A DNA stretch of 64,000 nt from Cryptosporangium phraense (GCF_006912135.1 NZ_VIRS01000020.1:121891-185890); one strand, 5' to 3'. Shown: positions 25,768 through 34,394, counted from the first letter of the stretch. Program-made: numbers and translations. The notes: a model not told the origin generated them from the sequence alone.

Positions 25768-26733
25768 TCACACGATCGTGGGAATCGCGGCCGGGCTTCC
25801 CCGCCGGCTCCGCTCGGCCCGGATCGCCACGTCGACGACGCCCCAGACCGCGGACACCAGCGCGAACAGGATCCCACTGACGGTCAGCCAGCGCTGCGGA
25901 TCCTCGGCGCCCCAGTCCAGACCGGACAGGAACTCCGGGTTGTAGAACCGGTGATCGGCCAGCAGCCAGACGACCGGACCCCAGAGCAGCACCGAGAGCC
26001 CCGCGTACACCGCGGTCACCGTGTGGTTCCAGACCGGACGGCGGTAGGTCCAGACCGCGTAGGCCCCGTACAGAGCCAGCAGCACCAGCACGTACGGCCA
26101 CCAGAACGTCCAGTTGTCCGGGTCGAGCACCGGTTCGTCGGTGATCGCGAACTGCTGGACGACCAGCGCGGCGGCCATCAGCGCGGGCCAGATCAGGGCT
26201 CCGGCCAGGTTCGCGAGGTTGTGGTACTGCCGCTCGTACCTGGGCAGCTTCTCCGGCGTCCACGGGCCGCCGGAGAGCTCGGCCCGGCCGACGCCGGTCC
26301 GCTCCATGATCGCGAAGACCGCGGTCGTCCAGAACGCCAGGTGGACGCCGACCGTCAGCAGCGTGCCGATGCCGACGCCGATCGCCGGGCCGATGCCCGG
26401 ATCGGCGAGGAGCTTCCCGGCCACCGCGACCACGACGACGATCGGCAGCACGATCGTGTAGAGCATCTTCAGGATCGCCCGCCAGATCGGGAACAGGTCC
26501 GGCCCGATCAGGTACTGACGCCGGCCGGCGTACCCGTCGGCCAGGTGCTCGGGGTCACCGAGTTCGAGCAGCGTGGCCTCCAGGGCCGCGTCCGGCGGCT
26601 CGCCGCCGTCGACCCGGGCGTCGACGGCGTCGGCGATCGACGCCCGCAACTCGCGGTCGATGTCGGTGCGCTGTGCCTCGGGGACGCGGCGCAGGACGGT
26701 GAAGACGTAACGGTCGAGCAGGGTGGCGGCCAT
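25768..26733 (-). CDS. Membrane protein with N-terminal permease-prefix domain
   Basis: A 321-residue protein beginning with an ~80-residue helical prefix (LLDRYVFTVLRRVPEAQRTDIDRELRASI, later LGDPEHLADGYAGR) known from actinobacterial membrane proteins paired with PadR regulators, followed by about six membrane helices. No transporter or enzymatic motif is recognised. The gene starts 3 nt after the PadR stop, so the two form an operon and PadR presumably controls it. The function is unknown; such pairs are often linked to envelope-stress ABC exporters, which is not seen here. Confidence 0.7.
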   Translation of the reverse strand: MAATLLDRYVFTVLRRVPEAQRTDIDRELRASIADAVDARVDGGEPPDAALEATLLELGDPEHLADGYAGRRQYLIGPDLFPIWRAILKMLYTIVLPIVVVVAVAGKLLADPGIGPAIGVGIGTLLTVGVHLAFWTTAVFAIMERTGVGRAELSGGPWTPEKLPRYERQYHNLANLAGALIWPALMAAALVVQQFAITDEPVLDPDNWTFWWPYVLVLLALYGAYAVWTYRRPVWNHTVTAVYAGLSVLLWGPVVWLLADHRFYNPEFLSGLDWGAEDPQRWLTVSGILFALVSAVWGVVDVAIRAERSRRGSPAAIPTIV

Positions 26734-26736
26734 GTC

Positions 26737-27084
26737 TCACTCCGAGGGGGTGGTGGGGGCGGTCAGGTCGGCGATGGCGACGGTCAGCCGGGTCCACTCG
26801 TCGCGCAGGGCGGCGGCGATCTCCTCGCCCTGCTCGGTGGTCCGGTAGAACTTGCGCGGCCGCGCCTCGTCGGTGTTCCAGGAGCTGGTCAGCAGGCCCT
26901 GGGCCTCCAGGCGTCGCAGCAGGGGGTAGAGCGTGTTGGCCTCCACCTCGAACCCGGCCGTGCTCAGCGTCTCGAGCAGCGAGTACCCGTAGCCCGGCGT
27001 GCGCAGGGCGACCAGGCTCGCGACGACGACCGTGCCGCGGCGCAGCTCCTGGAGGTGGGTGGAGAGCGTCGCATCCATTGTCAT
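26737..27084 (-). CDS. PadR-family transcriptional regulator
   Basis: A winged-helix regulator of ~115 residues (from MTMDATLSTHLQEL). The PadR core is visible: ELRRGTVVVASLVAL, TPGYGYSLLETL, VEANTLYPLLRRLEAQGLL, and RKFYRTTEQGEE. The open frame reaches GTG 27108, but that codon lies inside a perfect palindrome that is the likely operator, so ATG 27084 or 27078 is preferred. It should bind as a dimer just upstream of its own gene and repress the PadR-membrane protein operon until an inducer such as a membrane-active compound is present. Confidence 0.85.
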   Translation of the reverse strand: MTMDATLSTHLQELRRGTVVVASLVALRTPGYGYSLLETLSTAGFEVEANTLYPLLRRLEAQGLLTSSWNTDEARPRKFYRTTEQGEEIAAALRDEWTRLTVAIADLTAPTTPSE

Positions 27085-27094
27085 GCTGAACACG

Positions 27095-27115
27095 ATAGTG
27101 TGTGACACACACTAT
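27095..27115. promoter_or_regulatory. Palindromic operator upstream of padR
   Basis: ATAGTGTGTG and CACACACTAT are perfect 10-bp arms around a single A. Its location directly before the padR start and its symmetry make it the candidate PadR autoregulation site. Confidence 0.65.
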
Positions 27116-27139
27116 GGCAAGGCGTTACACCACTGTGTG

Positions 27140-28678
27140 TCAGTCGGTTCCGATCACACCCGGGCGTCCGTCGGCCACCTGGAACGTGGCCGCGGTCCGG
27201 GTCGTCGTCGGGGCCGGGCTGCGGACCGTGTCGACGACCCGCAACCGCACGGTCAACTCCTCGCGGGTCGCCTCGCCGAGCAGGTAGCCGCGCCGGTTGT
27301 CGGCGTACCGCAGGTGCGGGTTCCGGGCCAGTTCGGGGTCGTGCTCGCGATGGAAACCGGCGATGTCCGGATCCCCGCCCGACGTGATCGACGTGCCGAC
27401 GAACTCGGCCGCCACGACCGGCGAGTCCACCGCGTCGAAATCCGGCCGGAGGTCGCTGACCCAGGTCGCGTGCTGGTCGCCGGTGAGCACGACCGGGTTG
27501 CGGACCGCGCCGGTGCCGAGGAACTCCAGGAGGCGCCGGCGCTGGGCCCGGTAGCCGTCCCAGGAGTCGAAGTTGCGCCGGCCGCGGTCGGCGGCCGCCA
27601 TCATGACCTGGTTCGCGATCAGGTTCCAGCGCGCACCCGACCCGGCCAGCCCGCGGACCAGCCAGGACTCCTGCGGTCGGCCGGTCATCGTCCGGGCCGG
27701 CCGGCTCGCCGCCCGCAGGCTGCGCGGCTGCATCGACCGGTACGACCGGGTGTCGAGAACGTGCAGCGTCGCCAGGTCGCCGAAACCCAGCCGCCGGTAC
27801 ATCCGCCCGCCCGGCCCGAGCCGCATCGGCAGGTGCTCGGTGTAGGCCCGGATCGCCGCCGCCTTCCGGGCCGCGAACGGCACCTTCTCGCGGACCCGGG
27901 GGTCGGCCGGCCACTCGCCGGCCCAGTTGTCGTCGACGTCGTGGTCGTCGATCGACACGATCCAGGGCGCGGCCGCGTGCGCGGCGGCCAGGTCGGGGTC
28001 GGTGCGGTACTGCGCGTGCCGGATCCGGTAGTCCTCCAGCGTGTACGGCTGACCGGCGCCGATGTGGTCGCGCAGCCGGGTCGGTCCGCCGACGGCCTCG
28101 TAGATGTAGTCGCCCAGGAACGCGACGAAGTCCACGTCGTCGTCGACCATCGACCGGTACGCGGTGTAGAAGCCGTCCTGCCAGTTCTGGCAGGACGCGG
28201 TCGCGAACCGCAGCCGGGCCGGTCCGCGGCCCGGCTCCGGCGCGGTCCGGGTCCGGCCCACGGCCGAGACCTGGTCCCCGACCACGAACCGGTAGTGGTA
28301 GGTGGCCGCCGGGCGGAGCCCGCGCACGTCCACGTGCACCGTGTGGGCCGCCGTCGGGCGCGCCGTCACCACGCCCCTGCGGACGCTCCGCCGGAACCGC
28401 TCGTCGGAGGCGATCTCCCAGCGCACCGCGACGGGCCGGTCGGGCATGCCGCCACCGGGTTCGAGCGGGCGGGGCGCGAGCCGCGTCCAGAGCACGACGC
28501 CGTCCGGCAGGGGATCCCCGGAGGCGACCCCGAGAGTGAACATCCCCCCGGGCACCGTGCGCCGCCGGAACTGTCCGGTCGGGACCGCGGACGTTCTCCC
28601 GTCGGCGCTGAGCAACACCGGGGCGAGCAGACCGGCGGCCAGGAAACGCCGCCGCGGAACCGGATACGACAGTGGCAC
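27140..28678 (-). CDS. phoD: PhoD-family alkaline phosphatase/phosphodiesterase, Tat-exported (copy 1)
   Basis: A 512-residue secreted phosphatase. The N-terminus carries a twin-arginine signal (RRRFLAAGLLAPVLL). An N-terminal PhoD domain (FTLGVASGDPLPDGVVLWTRL) precedes the metallophosphatase core with ASCQNWQDG, FLGDYIYE, DDHDVDDNW, and GDQHATW, which supply Fe/Ca ligands in this family. It releases phosphate from phosphoesters outside the cytoplasm. It has a PHO-box-like direct repeat upstream and shares clear full-length similarity with the copy at 32130-33665; the two flank a PstS-like gene and a kinase, so the region is likely a phosphate-starvation island. Confidence 0.9.
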   Translation of the reverse strand: MPLSYPVPRRRFLAAGLLAPVLLSADGRTSAVPTGQFRRRTVPGGMFTLGVASGDPLPDGVVLWTRLAPRPLEPGGGMPDRPVAVRWEIASDERFRRSVRRGVVTARPTAAHTVHVDVRGLRPAATYHYRFVVGDQVSAVGRTRTAPEPGRGPARLRFATASCQNWQDGFYTAYRSMVDDDVDFVAFLGDYIYEAVGGPTRLRDHIGAGQPYTLEDYRIRHAQYRTDPDLAAAHAAAPWIVSIDDHDVDDNWAGEWPADPRVREKVPFAARKAAAIRAYTEHLPMRLGPGGRMYRRLGFGDLATLHVLDTRSYRSMQPRSLRAASRPARTMTGRPQESWLVRGLAGSGARWNLIANQVMMAAADRGRRNFDSWDGYRAQRRRLLEFLGTGAVRNPVVLTGDQHATWVSDLRPDFDAVDSPVVAAEFVGTSITSGGDPDIAGFHREHDPELARNPHLRYADNRRGYLLGEATREELTVRLRVVDTVRSPAPTTTRTAATFQVADGRPGVIGTD

Positions 28679-28699
28679 GCGTCCACTGTGTCAGGTGGG

Positions 28700-28721
28700 C
28701 CGGCGAACACCGGATGAACAC
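28700..28721. promoter_or_regulatory. PHO-box-like 11-nt direct repeat
   Basis: On the minus strand two adjacent 11-mers, GTGTTCATCCG (28721-28711) and GTGTTCGCCGG (28710-28700), match at 8 of 11 positions and contain GTTCATCCGG, close to the Streptomyces PhoP repeat unit G(G/T)TCAYYYR(G/C)G. It lies 22 nt upstream of phoD and also before the divergent PstS-like gene. Confidence 0.5.
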
Positions 28722-28745
28722 CCGGGGCGCGGTCGACAGTGGTCC

Positions 28746-28758
28746 CTACCCTGCAATC
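28746..28758 (+). promoter_or_regulatory. Leaderless-type -10 (TACCCT) of the PstS-like gene
   Basis: TACCCT (28746-28751) is followed by seven bases and then GTG at 28759, which begins a sensible TM-bearing protein. No Shine-Dalgarno is visible, which supports this start over in-frame ATG 28714. Confidence 0.45.
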
Positions 28759-30300
28759 GTGCTGGACAACCTCGGCCAGAACGTCTTCGGTTTCCTGCAG
28801 GTCCTCGCCGCGATCGGCTCGATCATCACCGCCGTCGGTCTGCTCGGGGACTGGCTCCGCAACCGCCGGAAGAAGCAGCTCAACTACCGGGTCCACTGGA
28901 ACGGGCCGATGACCCACGCGGCCGGCCAGCCGTTCGACCCCAAGCTGGAGGTCAGCTACGCCGGCACCGCGGTCACCCTGCCGGAGATCGCGGTGATCCG
29001 GGTGGCGAACACCGGCGCCGACCTGAAGGCGTCAGATTTCCACCACCGGGTGCTGATCCGCTTCCCCGGCCGGGTGATCCAGACCGCGACTGCGGCCAGC
29101 GAGCCGGAGGACCTCGCGACCGACTTCGGGGACTTCTCCGGCTGGGGCCGGCCGGACGCCTCGTCGTTCCTCGTCCCGGCGGTCGCGCTCGAGCACAACG
29201 ACAAGTACCGGCTCTCGGTCCTGCTCGACGGGCCGCCCGGCGAGGTCGAGGCCAGCTGGACGGGCGGAAAGCTGGTGCCGGAGAAGGCTCGGGTACGCCC
29301 CCGCCGGACCGCGCTGGCTCTCGGCGGGGCGACGCTCGCGCTGCTCGGCCTGAGCGCCGGCCTGTACCTGGTGCCCGACCGGCCGACGGCGCCGACCGTC
29401 ATGGCGGTCACCTGCCACAGCGGCACGATGACCGTCGACGGGTCGACCGCGGTGAGGCCCGCGCTCACCCGGCTGGCCGCCGTGTTCGCCGCCCGGTGCC
29501 GGGCCGCCCACCCGGACGCCGACCCGCAGATCGTCGTCAACGAGAGCTCCAGCGGCGAGGCGCTGCGGGAGCTGATCACGCTCGGCCAGCGGTCGACCGA
29601 CCAGGTCGTCCGCCGGACCCGGATGGTCATGTACGACGGGGCGGCCGCCGATCCCGACCAGGTGCTGGCCCGGCACACGCTCGGCATCGGCGTCTTCGGG
29701 CTCGTCGCCCACGAGGGAGCGATCCCCGACCGGGGGCTCTCGGTCGGCCAGATCCGGACGCTCTGGAACGGCCAGGCGTCGACGTTCAGCGTCGTCGGCG
29801 GCTCGGGCCAGCGGGTCCGGCTGGTGAGCAGGCAGGACGGCTCGGGGACGCGGGCGGCGTTCGAGCGTCAGGTGCTGGCCGGGACGACGAAGGCGAAGGT
29901 CACGTCGAGCAACTGTGCCGACCAGGATCCCGGGCAGACCGCCGACTACGTGCACTGCGTCCAGATGACCACCGAGTCGGTGCTGTCGACCGTCGACTCG
30001 CTGGACGGCGCGATCGGGTACGCCGACGTCCACCTGGCCCGCAACTACCGGCACGTCCAGGTGCTCAACATCAACGGTCACGGACCGGGGGAGCAGGACA
30101 TCGCCGCCGAGGCGTACCGGTTCTGGGCGGTGGAGAACCTGTACACGTTCGGCGAGCCGCCGGAGGGAACGGTGCTGAAGGACTTCCTGACGTTCGTCGC
30201 CGGTGACGGGGCCCGGGGCCTGCTGACCAAGGAGTTCGGCTACCTGCCGTGCAGCCGTTTCAGCAACGACGAGGCGGCCAAGGCCTGTGCGTCGAAGTAG
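28759..30300 (+). CDS. Membrane-anchored PstS-like phosphate-binding protein with two TM segments
   Basis: A 513-residue protein with unusual order: TM1 (about 8-24, FGFLQVLAAIGSIITAVGLLG), a basic RNRRKK turn and a ~180-residue cytoplasmic beta-rich region (VHWNGPM..., VANTGADLKA), TM2 near 215-235 (LALGGATLALLGLSAGLYL), and then a ~270-residue type II periplasmic-binding domain with MTVDGSTAVRPAL and DGSGTRAAFE, the phosphate-binding loops of PstS. A normal PstS is a secreted lipoprotein without the cytoplasmic part. This layout suggests a phosphate sensor rather than an ABC component; no pstCAB genes adjoin. It precedes an orphan histidine kinase. Confidence 0.75.
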   Translation: MLDNLGQNVFGFLQVLAAIGSIITAVGLLGDWLRNRRKKQLNYRVHWNGPMTHAAGQPFDPKLEVSYAGTAVTLPEIAVIRVANTGADLKASDFHHRVLIRFPGRVIQTATAASEPEDLATDFGDFSGWGRPDASSFLVPAVALEHNDKYRLSVLLDGPPGEVEASWTGGKLVPEKARVRPRRTALALGGATLALLGLSAGLYLVPDRPTAPTVMAVTCHSGTMTVDGSTAVRPALTRLAAVFAARCRAAHPDADPQIVVNESSSGEALRELITLGQRSTDQVVRRTRMVMYDGAAADPDQVLARHTLGIGVFGLVAHEGAIPDRGLSVGQIRTLWNGQASTFSVVGGSGQRVRLVSRQDGSGTRAAFERQVLAGTTKAKVTSSNCADQDPGQTADYVHCVQMTTESVLSTVDSLDGAIGYADVHLARNYRHVQVLNINGHGPGEQDIAAEAYRFWAVENLYTFGEPPEGTVLKDFLTFVAGDGARGLLTKEFGYLPCSRFSNDEAAKACASK

Positions 30301-30342
30301 CCCCCGTTCGGGGGGCAGCGCCGGCAGGGTGGGTTCCGTAGC

Positions 30343-32133
30343 ATGCGGCGGGTGCCGCGTCTCCTCTTCTTCCGGCACGAGGCGGTCCGCGCGGTCCTCT
30401 GCGCGCTGGCGTCCGCGGCGCTGGTTCTGTACTTCGGCGCGCCCTACTGGCGCGACCACCCGGTCCACGGGGCGGTGGCCTCGCTGGCCTGCGGCGGGTT
30501 CGCCGCCTCGGGGGCGCTGCTCGCCACCGGCGGACGCCGCCGCCGGCTGACCGGCTGGCTGCTGCTCGCGGCCGCGTTCTGCTGGCCACTGGCCTGGCTC
30601 GTCTCCCGCGACTCCGGGCTCGGCCCGTCGATCTCGTTCTTCGGGCTGTACGGCTTCTTCGTGCTGTTCGGCACCGCGATCCTGTCGTATCCGGCCGGGC
30701 GGCTGCGCGGCCGGGCCGACTGGGCCTGGGTCATCGCCGCCGCGATCACGCTGGTCGGCGGCGAGGTCGTGTTCCAGATCTTCACCGAGCCGGAGTGGGC
30801 CGGGCTGCCGCCGACCGTGACCTGGCCGAGCGGGCCGCCGATCCGCGCGGTCTGGGACGTCGGCACCCGCCTGCAGGCGGCCGGGCAGATCGTGCTCGCG
30901 CTCTGGTTCGCCGGGCTGCTCTGGCGCCGCTCGCGCTGGCTGTCCAACCTCGACCGCCGGATCGCGATCCCGGTCCAGGTCACCGCGGCCGCGCTGGGGC
31001 TGATCCCGTCGATCCAGGCCGCGGTCGACCCGTCGACCTGGACCGACCTCGAGCAGCTGCAGTCGTTCTACTTCACCGAGGGCGTGATCGCGCTGGTGGT
31101 GGCCGTCGCGCTGGTCTCCGGCGCGCTGCGCGACCGGTGGTGGGAGCTGAGCGCGCCGCACCGCGTCGTCCGGATCACCTCGTCCGGCACGTCGGTCGCG
31201 ACCGTGCGGATCGCGCTCGCCGACGCGCTCCGCGACGGCTCGCTCCGGCTGTACTTCTGGGCTCCGTCCGAGGACGGCTGGGTCGACGTCCGCGGCCGGC
31301 CCGCGCTTCCCGGGCACACGACCGCCGTCGAGGGTGACGACGAGCGGTGGCGGATCGCGATCTCTGGCGGCCAGCACCCGCTGGCCATCGTCGACGTCGA
31401 CGGTTCGCTGCGCCGCCGTCCCCTGCTGGTGGACGCCGTCCTGCGGGCCGGGGGGCAGGCGCTGCTCACCGCGCAGTTGCAGGCCGCGGCCAGCGCGAAC
31501 CTCGCGCAGATCCTGGCCGCCCGGGCCCGGCTGGAAGAGAAGCGGCTGGCCGAGCGTCAGCGGCTCGAACAGGAGCTGCACGACGGCGCCCAGCGCCGGC
31601 TCGGCGACCTGGCGCGCCGGCTCGAGGGCCTGACCGGCGACGCGTCCGACCCGGCGGTGGGGTCGGTGGCCGGCGAGTGCCGGGACGAGGTGCTGGCCAC
31701 GGTCGGTGAGCTCGACGCGCTCGCGCACGGGCTGCTGCCGGCCGCGCTGCGCGAGAAAGGCCTGCACGGGGCGCTGGCGGCGGTCGCGGCCCGGCTCGGG
31801 CTGACCGTGCGGCTGCTGGTGGTGCCCGGGAGGTATCCGGCCGCGATCGAGGCGACGCTGTACTTCGCGGTCTGCGAGGGCCTGACCAACGTCGCCAAGT
31901 ACGCCCCCGGCGCGAGCGTGCGCGTGGAGGTGACGCTGGCCGACCACTGGCTCCGCGCGGTCGTCGTCGACGACGGCCCGGGCGGCGCGCACCCCAAGCC
32001 CGGCGGTGGACTGGCGGGCATCGAGCGACGAGCCCGGGTCCTGTCCGGACGGGCCACGGTGGAGAGCCGGCCCGGCGCCGGCACCCGCCTCGCCGTCGCG
32101 CTGCCCCTGGACACCGCGTTGGTGGCCTCCTAG
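30343..32133 (+). CDS. Membrane histidine kinase, NarL-partner type (orphan)
   Basis: A 596-residue sensor. Roughly seven or eight membrane helices fill residues 15-270, followed by a linker with a GAF-like or coiled-coil region and a HisKA_3-type dimerisation helix (EQELHDGAQRRLGDLARR, His near 412) and HATPase (CEGLTNVAKYAPG, GGGLAGIERRARV). It should phosphorylate a LuxR/NarL-type regulator, but none is adjacent. The start is ATG 30343 or GTG 30352; the latter sits 7 nt after TAGCAT and could be leaderless. Position between a PstS-like sensor and PhoD suggests a link to phosphate or envelope signalling. Its stop overlaps the convergent phoD copy by 4 nt. Confidence 0.85.
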   Translation: MRRVPRLLFFRHEAVRAVLCALASAALVLYFGAPYWRDHPVHGAVASLACGGFAASGALLATGGRRRRLTGWLLLAAAFCWPLAWLVSRDSGLGPSISFFGLYGFFVLFGTAILSYPAGRLRGRADWAWVIAAAITLVGGEVVFQIFTEPEWAGLPPTVTWPSGPPIRAVWDVGTRLQAAGQIVLALWFAGLLWRRSRWLSNLDRRIAIPVQVTAAALGLIPSIQAAVDPSTWTDLEQLQSFYFTEGVIALVVAVALVSGALRDRWWELSAPHRVVRITSSGTSVATVRIALADALRDGSLRLYFWAPSEDGWVDVRGRPALPGHTTAVEGDDERWRIAISGGQHPLAIVDVDGSLRRRPLLVDAVLRAGGQALLTAQLQAAASANLAQILAARARLEEKRLAERQRLEQELHDGAQRRLGDLARRLEGLTGDASDPAVGSVAGECRDEVLATVGELDALAHGLLPAALREKGLHGALAAVAARLGLTVRLLVVPGRYPAAIEATLYFAVCEGLTNVAKYAPGASVRVEVTLADHWLRAVVVDDGPGGAHPKPGGGLAGIERRARVLSGRATVESRPGAGTRLAVALPLDTALVAS

Positions 32134-33665
32134 AGCGCGGTGCCGCCGGGTGCCCCGGACAGGTCGGGCGGGCCCTCCAGCTCCACCCCCGGCCGGTCGG
32201 TCTCGACGACGAAGCGGGCGGCGTCGCGGGCCGCGCCGGCGGACGGGTCGGTGACGCTGTCGACCACCCGGAGACGGACGCAGAGCTCGCCCGGGGTGAG
32301 GTCGGCCAGCAGGTAGCCCCGCTGGTTGTCGAGGTAGCGGCAGTGCGGGTTCTCGTTCTGCAGGACCGCCCGCTCGGCCCAGAAGCGAGCCACGTCCGGG
32401 TCGCCGCCCGAGGTGATCGACGTGGCGACGAACTCGGGCGCCACCACCGGAGCCCCCTCGGCGCGGAAGTCGGTCTTCAGCTCGTTGATCCAGGTCGCGT
32501 GCTGGTCGCCGGTGAGGACGACCGGGTTGCGGGTCGCTCCACTGCCCAGGAATTCCAGCAGGCGCCGCCGCTGGGCGACGTACCCGTCCCAGCCGTCGAA
32601 GCTGTACTTCTCGCCCGGCCCGGGCTTGCTGTCGCCGGCCGCGACCATCACCTGGTTCGCCAGCAGGTTCCACCGCGCGCCCGACCCGGCCAGCCCGCGG
32701 ACCAGCCAGGACTCCTGGGGATCGCCGGTCATCGTCCGCCAGGGTTCCCGGGCCTGGGCGATCGTCGTCGGGTGCGGGGAGCGGTACGACCGGGTGTCGA
32801 GGACGTGCACGGTGGCCAGGTCGCCGAAGGACAGACGCCGGAACAGCCGCCCCCGGGGTCCGACCCGGATCGGCAGGTGCTCGGCGTAGGCCCGCAAGGC
32901 GGCCGCCTTCCGGGCCGGAAACGGGACCCTCTCGACGGCGCGAGGGTCGGCCGGCAGGTCACCCGTCCAGTTGTCGTCGACGTCGTGGTCGTCGATCGAG
33001 ACGATCCAGGGCGCGGCCGCGTGCATCCTCGCCAGGTCGGGATCCGTGCGGTACTGGGCGTGCCGGATCCGGTACTCGTCCAGCGTGTACGGCTGGCCGG
33101 TGCCGGCGTGCTCGCGCACCAGCCCGGGCCAGGGCGCCGACTCGTAGATGTAGTCGCCGAGCCAGAGCACGAAGTCGAGGTCCTCGGCGGCCATCGAGCG
33201 GTACGCGGTGTAGAACCCGTCCTGCCAGTTCTGACAGGACGCGGTCGTGAACCGCAGCCGGCGCGGGGACGCCCCCGGCGCCGGGGCGGTGCGGGTCCGC
33301 CCGGTCGGCGAGACCTGGCTCCCGACCCGGAACCGGTAGAAGTAGTCGCGCGCGGCGCCCAGCCCCCGGACGTCCACGTGGAGCGTATGAGCGTTCGAGG
33401 CGCGCGCCACCGCCGTGCCGGACCGGACGACGCGGCGGAACCGCTCGTCGTCGGCGACTTCCCAGCGGACCTCGACCGGCGACGCACCCATCCCACCGCC
33501 GGCCTCGAGCGGACGGGGAGCGAGCCGGGTCCAGAGCAGCACGCCGTCGGGCAACGGGTCGCCGGACGCGACGCCGAGCGTGAACACATCGGCGGGGACC
33601 GAGCCCCGGGAGGGGATCAGCAGAACGGCGGCGGTCGATCGCAGGAACGTGCGGCGGGAGAGCAT
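32130..33665 (-). CDS. phoD: PhoD-family alkaline phosphatase/phosphodiesterase, Tat-exported (copy 2)
   Basis: A 511-residue paralogue of the phosphatase at 27140-28678, on the same strand. The Tat signal is SRRTFLRSTAAVLL, the PhoD N-domain begins FTLGVASGDPLPDGVLLW, and the catalytic blocks TASCQNWQDG, WLGDYIYE, DDHDVDDNW and GDQHATW are intact. Differences cluster in the loop after NQVM and near residues 370-390, which may alter specificity. It is separated from copy 1 by the PstS-like gene and the kinase. No PHO-box is recognised directly upstream; the TetR gene lies 20 nt away. Confidence 0.9.
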   Translation of the reverse strand: MLSRRTFLRSTAAVLLIPSRGSVPADVFTLGVASGDPLPDGVLLWTRLAPRPLEAGGGMGASPVEVRWEVADDERFRRVVRSGTAVARASNAHTLHVDVRGLGAARDYFYRFRVGSQVSPTGRTRTAPAPGASPRRLRFTTASCQNWQDGFYTAYRSMAAEDLDFVLWLGDYIYESAPWPGLVREHAGTGQPYTLDEYRIRHAQYRTDPDLARMHAAAPWIVSIDDHDVDDNWTGDLPADPRAVERVPFPARKAAALRAYAEHLPIRVGPRGRLFRRLSFGDLATVHVLDTRSYRSPHPTTIAQAREPWRTMTGDPQESWLVRGLAGSGARWNLLANQVMVAAGDSKPGPGEKYSFDGWDGYVAQRRRLLEFLGSGATRNPVVLTGDQHATWINELKTDFRAEGAPVVAPEFVATSITSGGDPDVARFWAERAVLQNENPHCRYLDNQRGYLLADLTPGELCVRLRVVDSVTDPSAGAARDAARFVVETDRPGVELEGPPDLSGAPGGTAL

Positions 33666-33686
33666 CGGCGCCCCCGGAGTGCGTCG

Positions 33687-34307
33687 TTACCTGTCCGTGA
33701 CCTCAGTGTCGGTCTTGCGTACCGCCGGGAGCAAGACCTCGTCGATGATCGACACGAGGAACTCCCGGTCGACCGCCTGCCGCATGATCATCGTGCGGTA
33801 GAACACCATCGACGCGCTGACCATGGCGAGCATCTCGATGTCGCAGTCGGCGCGGATCTCGCCGCGGTCGATCGCCCGGCGCATCAGGACGCGGTTGGCC
33901 GCGGCGCGGGGCTCCACCATCGCGGCCCGCAGCGCCTCGCCGAGCTCGGGGGAGCGGTCGAGCATCGAGACGACGCCGGACATGATCCGGATCTTCTTCT
34001 GCGCGTCCTCGATCGTCGGCGGGCGCATCATCGCGAGCAGGTCGCCGCGGAGCGTGCCGGTGTCGGGGAGGTTCTCGTAGCTGTCTTTCTTCAGGCAGCC
34101 GACCGCGTCGATGACCAGCTCGGCCTTGGACGGCCAGCGCCGGTAGAGCGTGGCCTTGCCGGCCTTGGCCCGGGCGGCGACCTGGTCGATCGTCATGCAG
34201 TCGTAGCCGTTCTCGGCCAGGACCTCGATCGCGGCGTCGAGGATCTCCGGGTCGCGGGTGTGGTCGCGCTTGCGGCCCGGCTTGGTGACGGGTGCGGCGG
34301 ACGTCAT
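33687..34307 (-). CDS. TetR-family regulator of the adjacent MFS exporter
   Basis: A 206-residue TetR-type repressor. The HTH is ILDAAIEVLAENGYDCMTIDQVAARAKAGKATLYRRWPSKAELV, followed by a ligand domain of the TetR_C group used in efflux control (MSGVVSMLDRSPELGEAL). ATG 34307 is preferred because GAGAGGGGG precedes it and the longer frame runs through the operator. It is divergent from a DHA2 MFS exporter with strong dyads between them, so it is the probable local repressor of that pump and of itself. Confidence 0.88.
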   Translation of the reverse strand: MTSAAPVTKPGRKRDHTRDPEILDAAIEVLAENGYDCMTIDQVAARAKAGKATLYRRWPSKAELVIDAVGCLKKDSYENLPDTGTLRGDLLAMMRPPTIEDAQKKIRIMSGVVSMLDRSPELGEALRAAMVEPRAAANRVLMRRAIDRGEIRADCDIEMLAMVSASMVFYRTMIMRQAVDREFLVSIIDEVLLPAVRKTDTEVTDR

Positions 34308-34359
34308 CGTTCGCGCCCCCTCTCTGTGACTGTGGTCTGCCACGGTACTGGAAGGTTTC

Positions 34360-34391
34360 GGAACTTTCCAGTTTCGAAACTGGCGAGTTCC
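34360..34391. promoter_or_regulatory. Composite palindromic operator between tetR and the MFS gene
   Basis: The core CCAGTTTC-GAAACTGG (34368-34383) is a perfect 16-bp palindrome, flanked by GGAACT (34360) and AGTTCC (34386) as an outer dyad. A further ACTGGAA half-site lies just upstream. The TATGGT -10 (34395-34400) of the MFS gene begins 4 nt downstream. Confidence 0.7.
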
Positions 34392-34394
34392 GTA

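Noticed and set aside
29032..32673. Very long minus-strand ORF (1213 codons) over the kinase and part of phoD
   Set aside because: It is antisense to well-supported genes (PstS-like protein and kinase) and shows only low-complexity Arg/Pro/Glu. High GC leaves long stop-free antisense frames.
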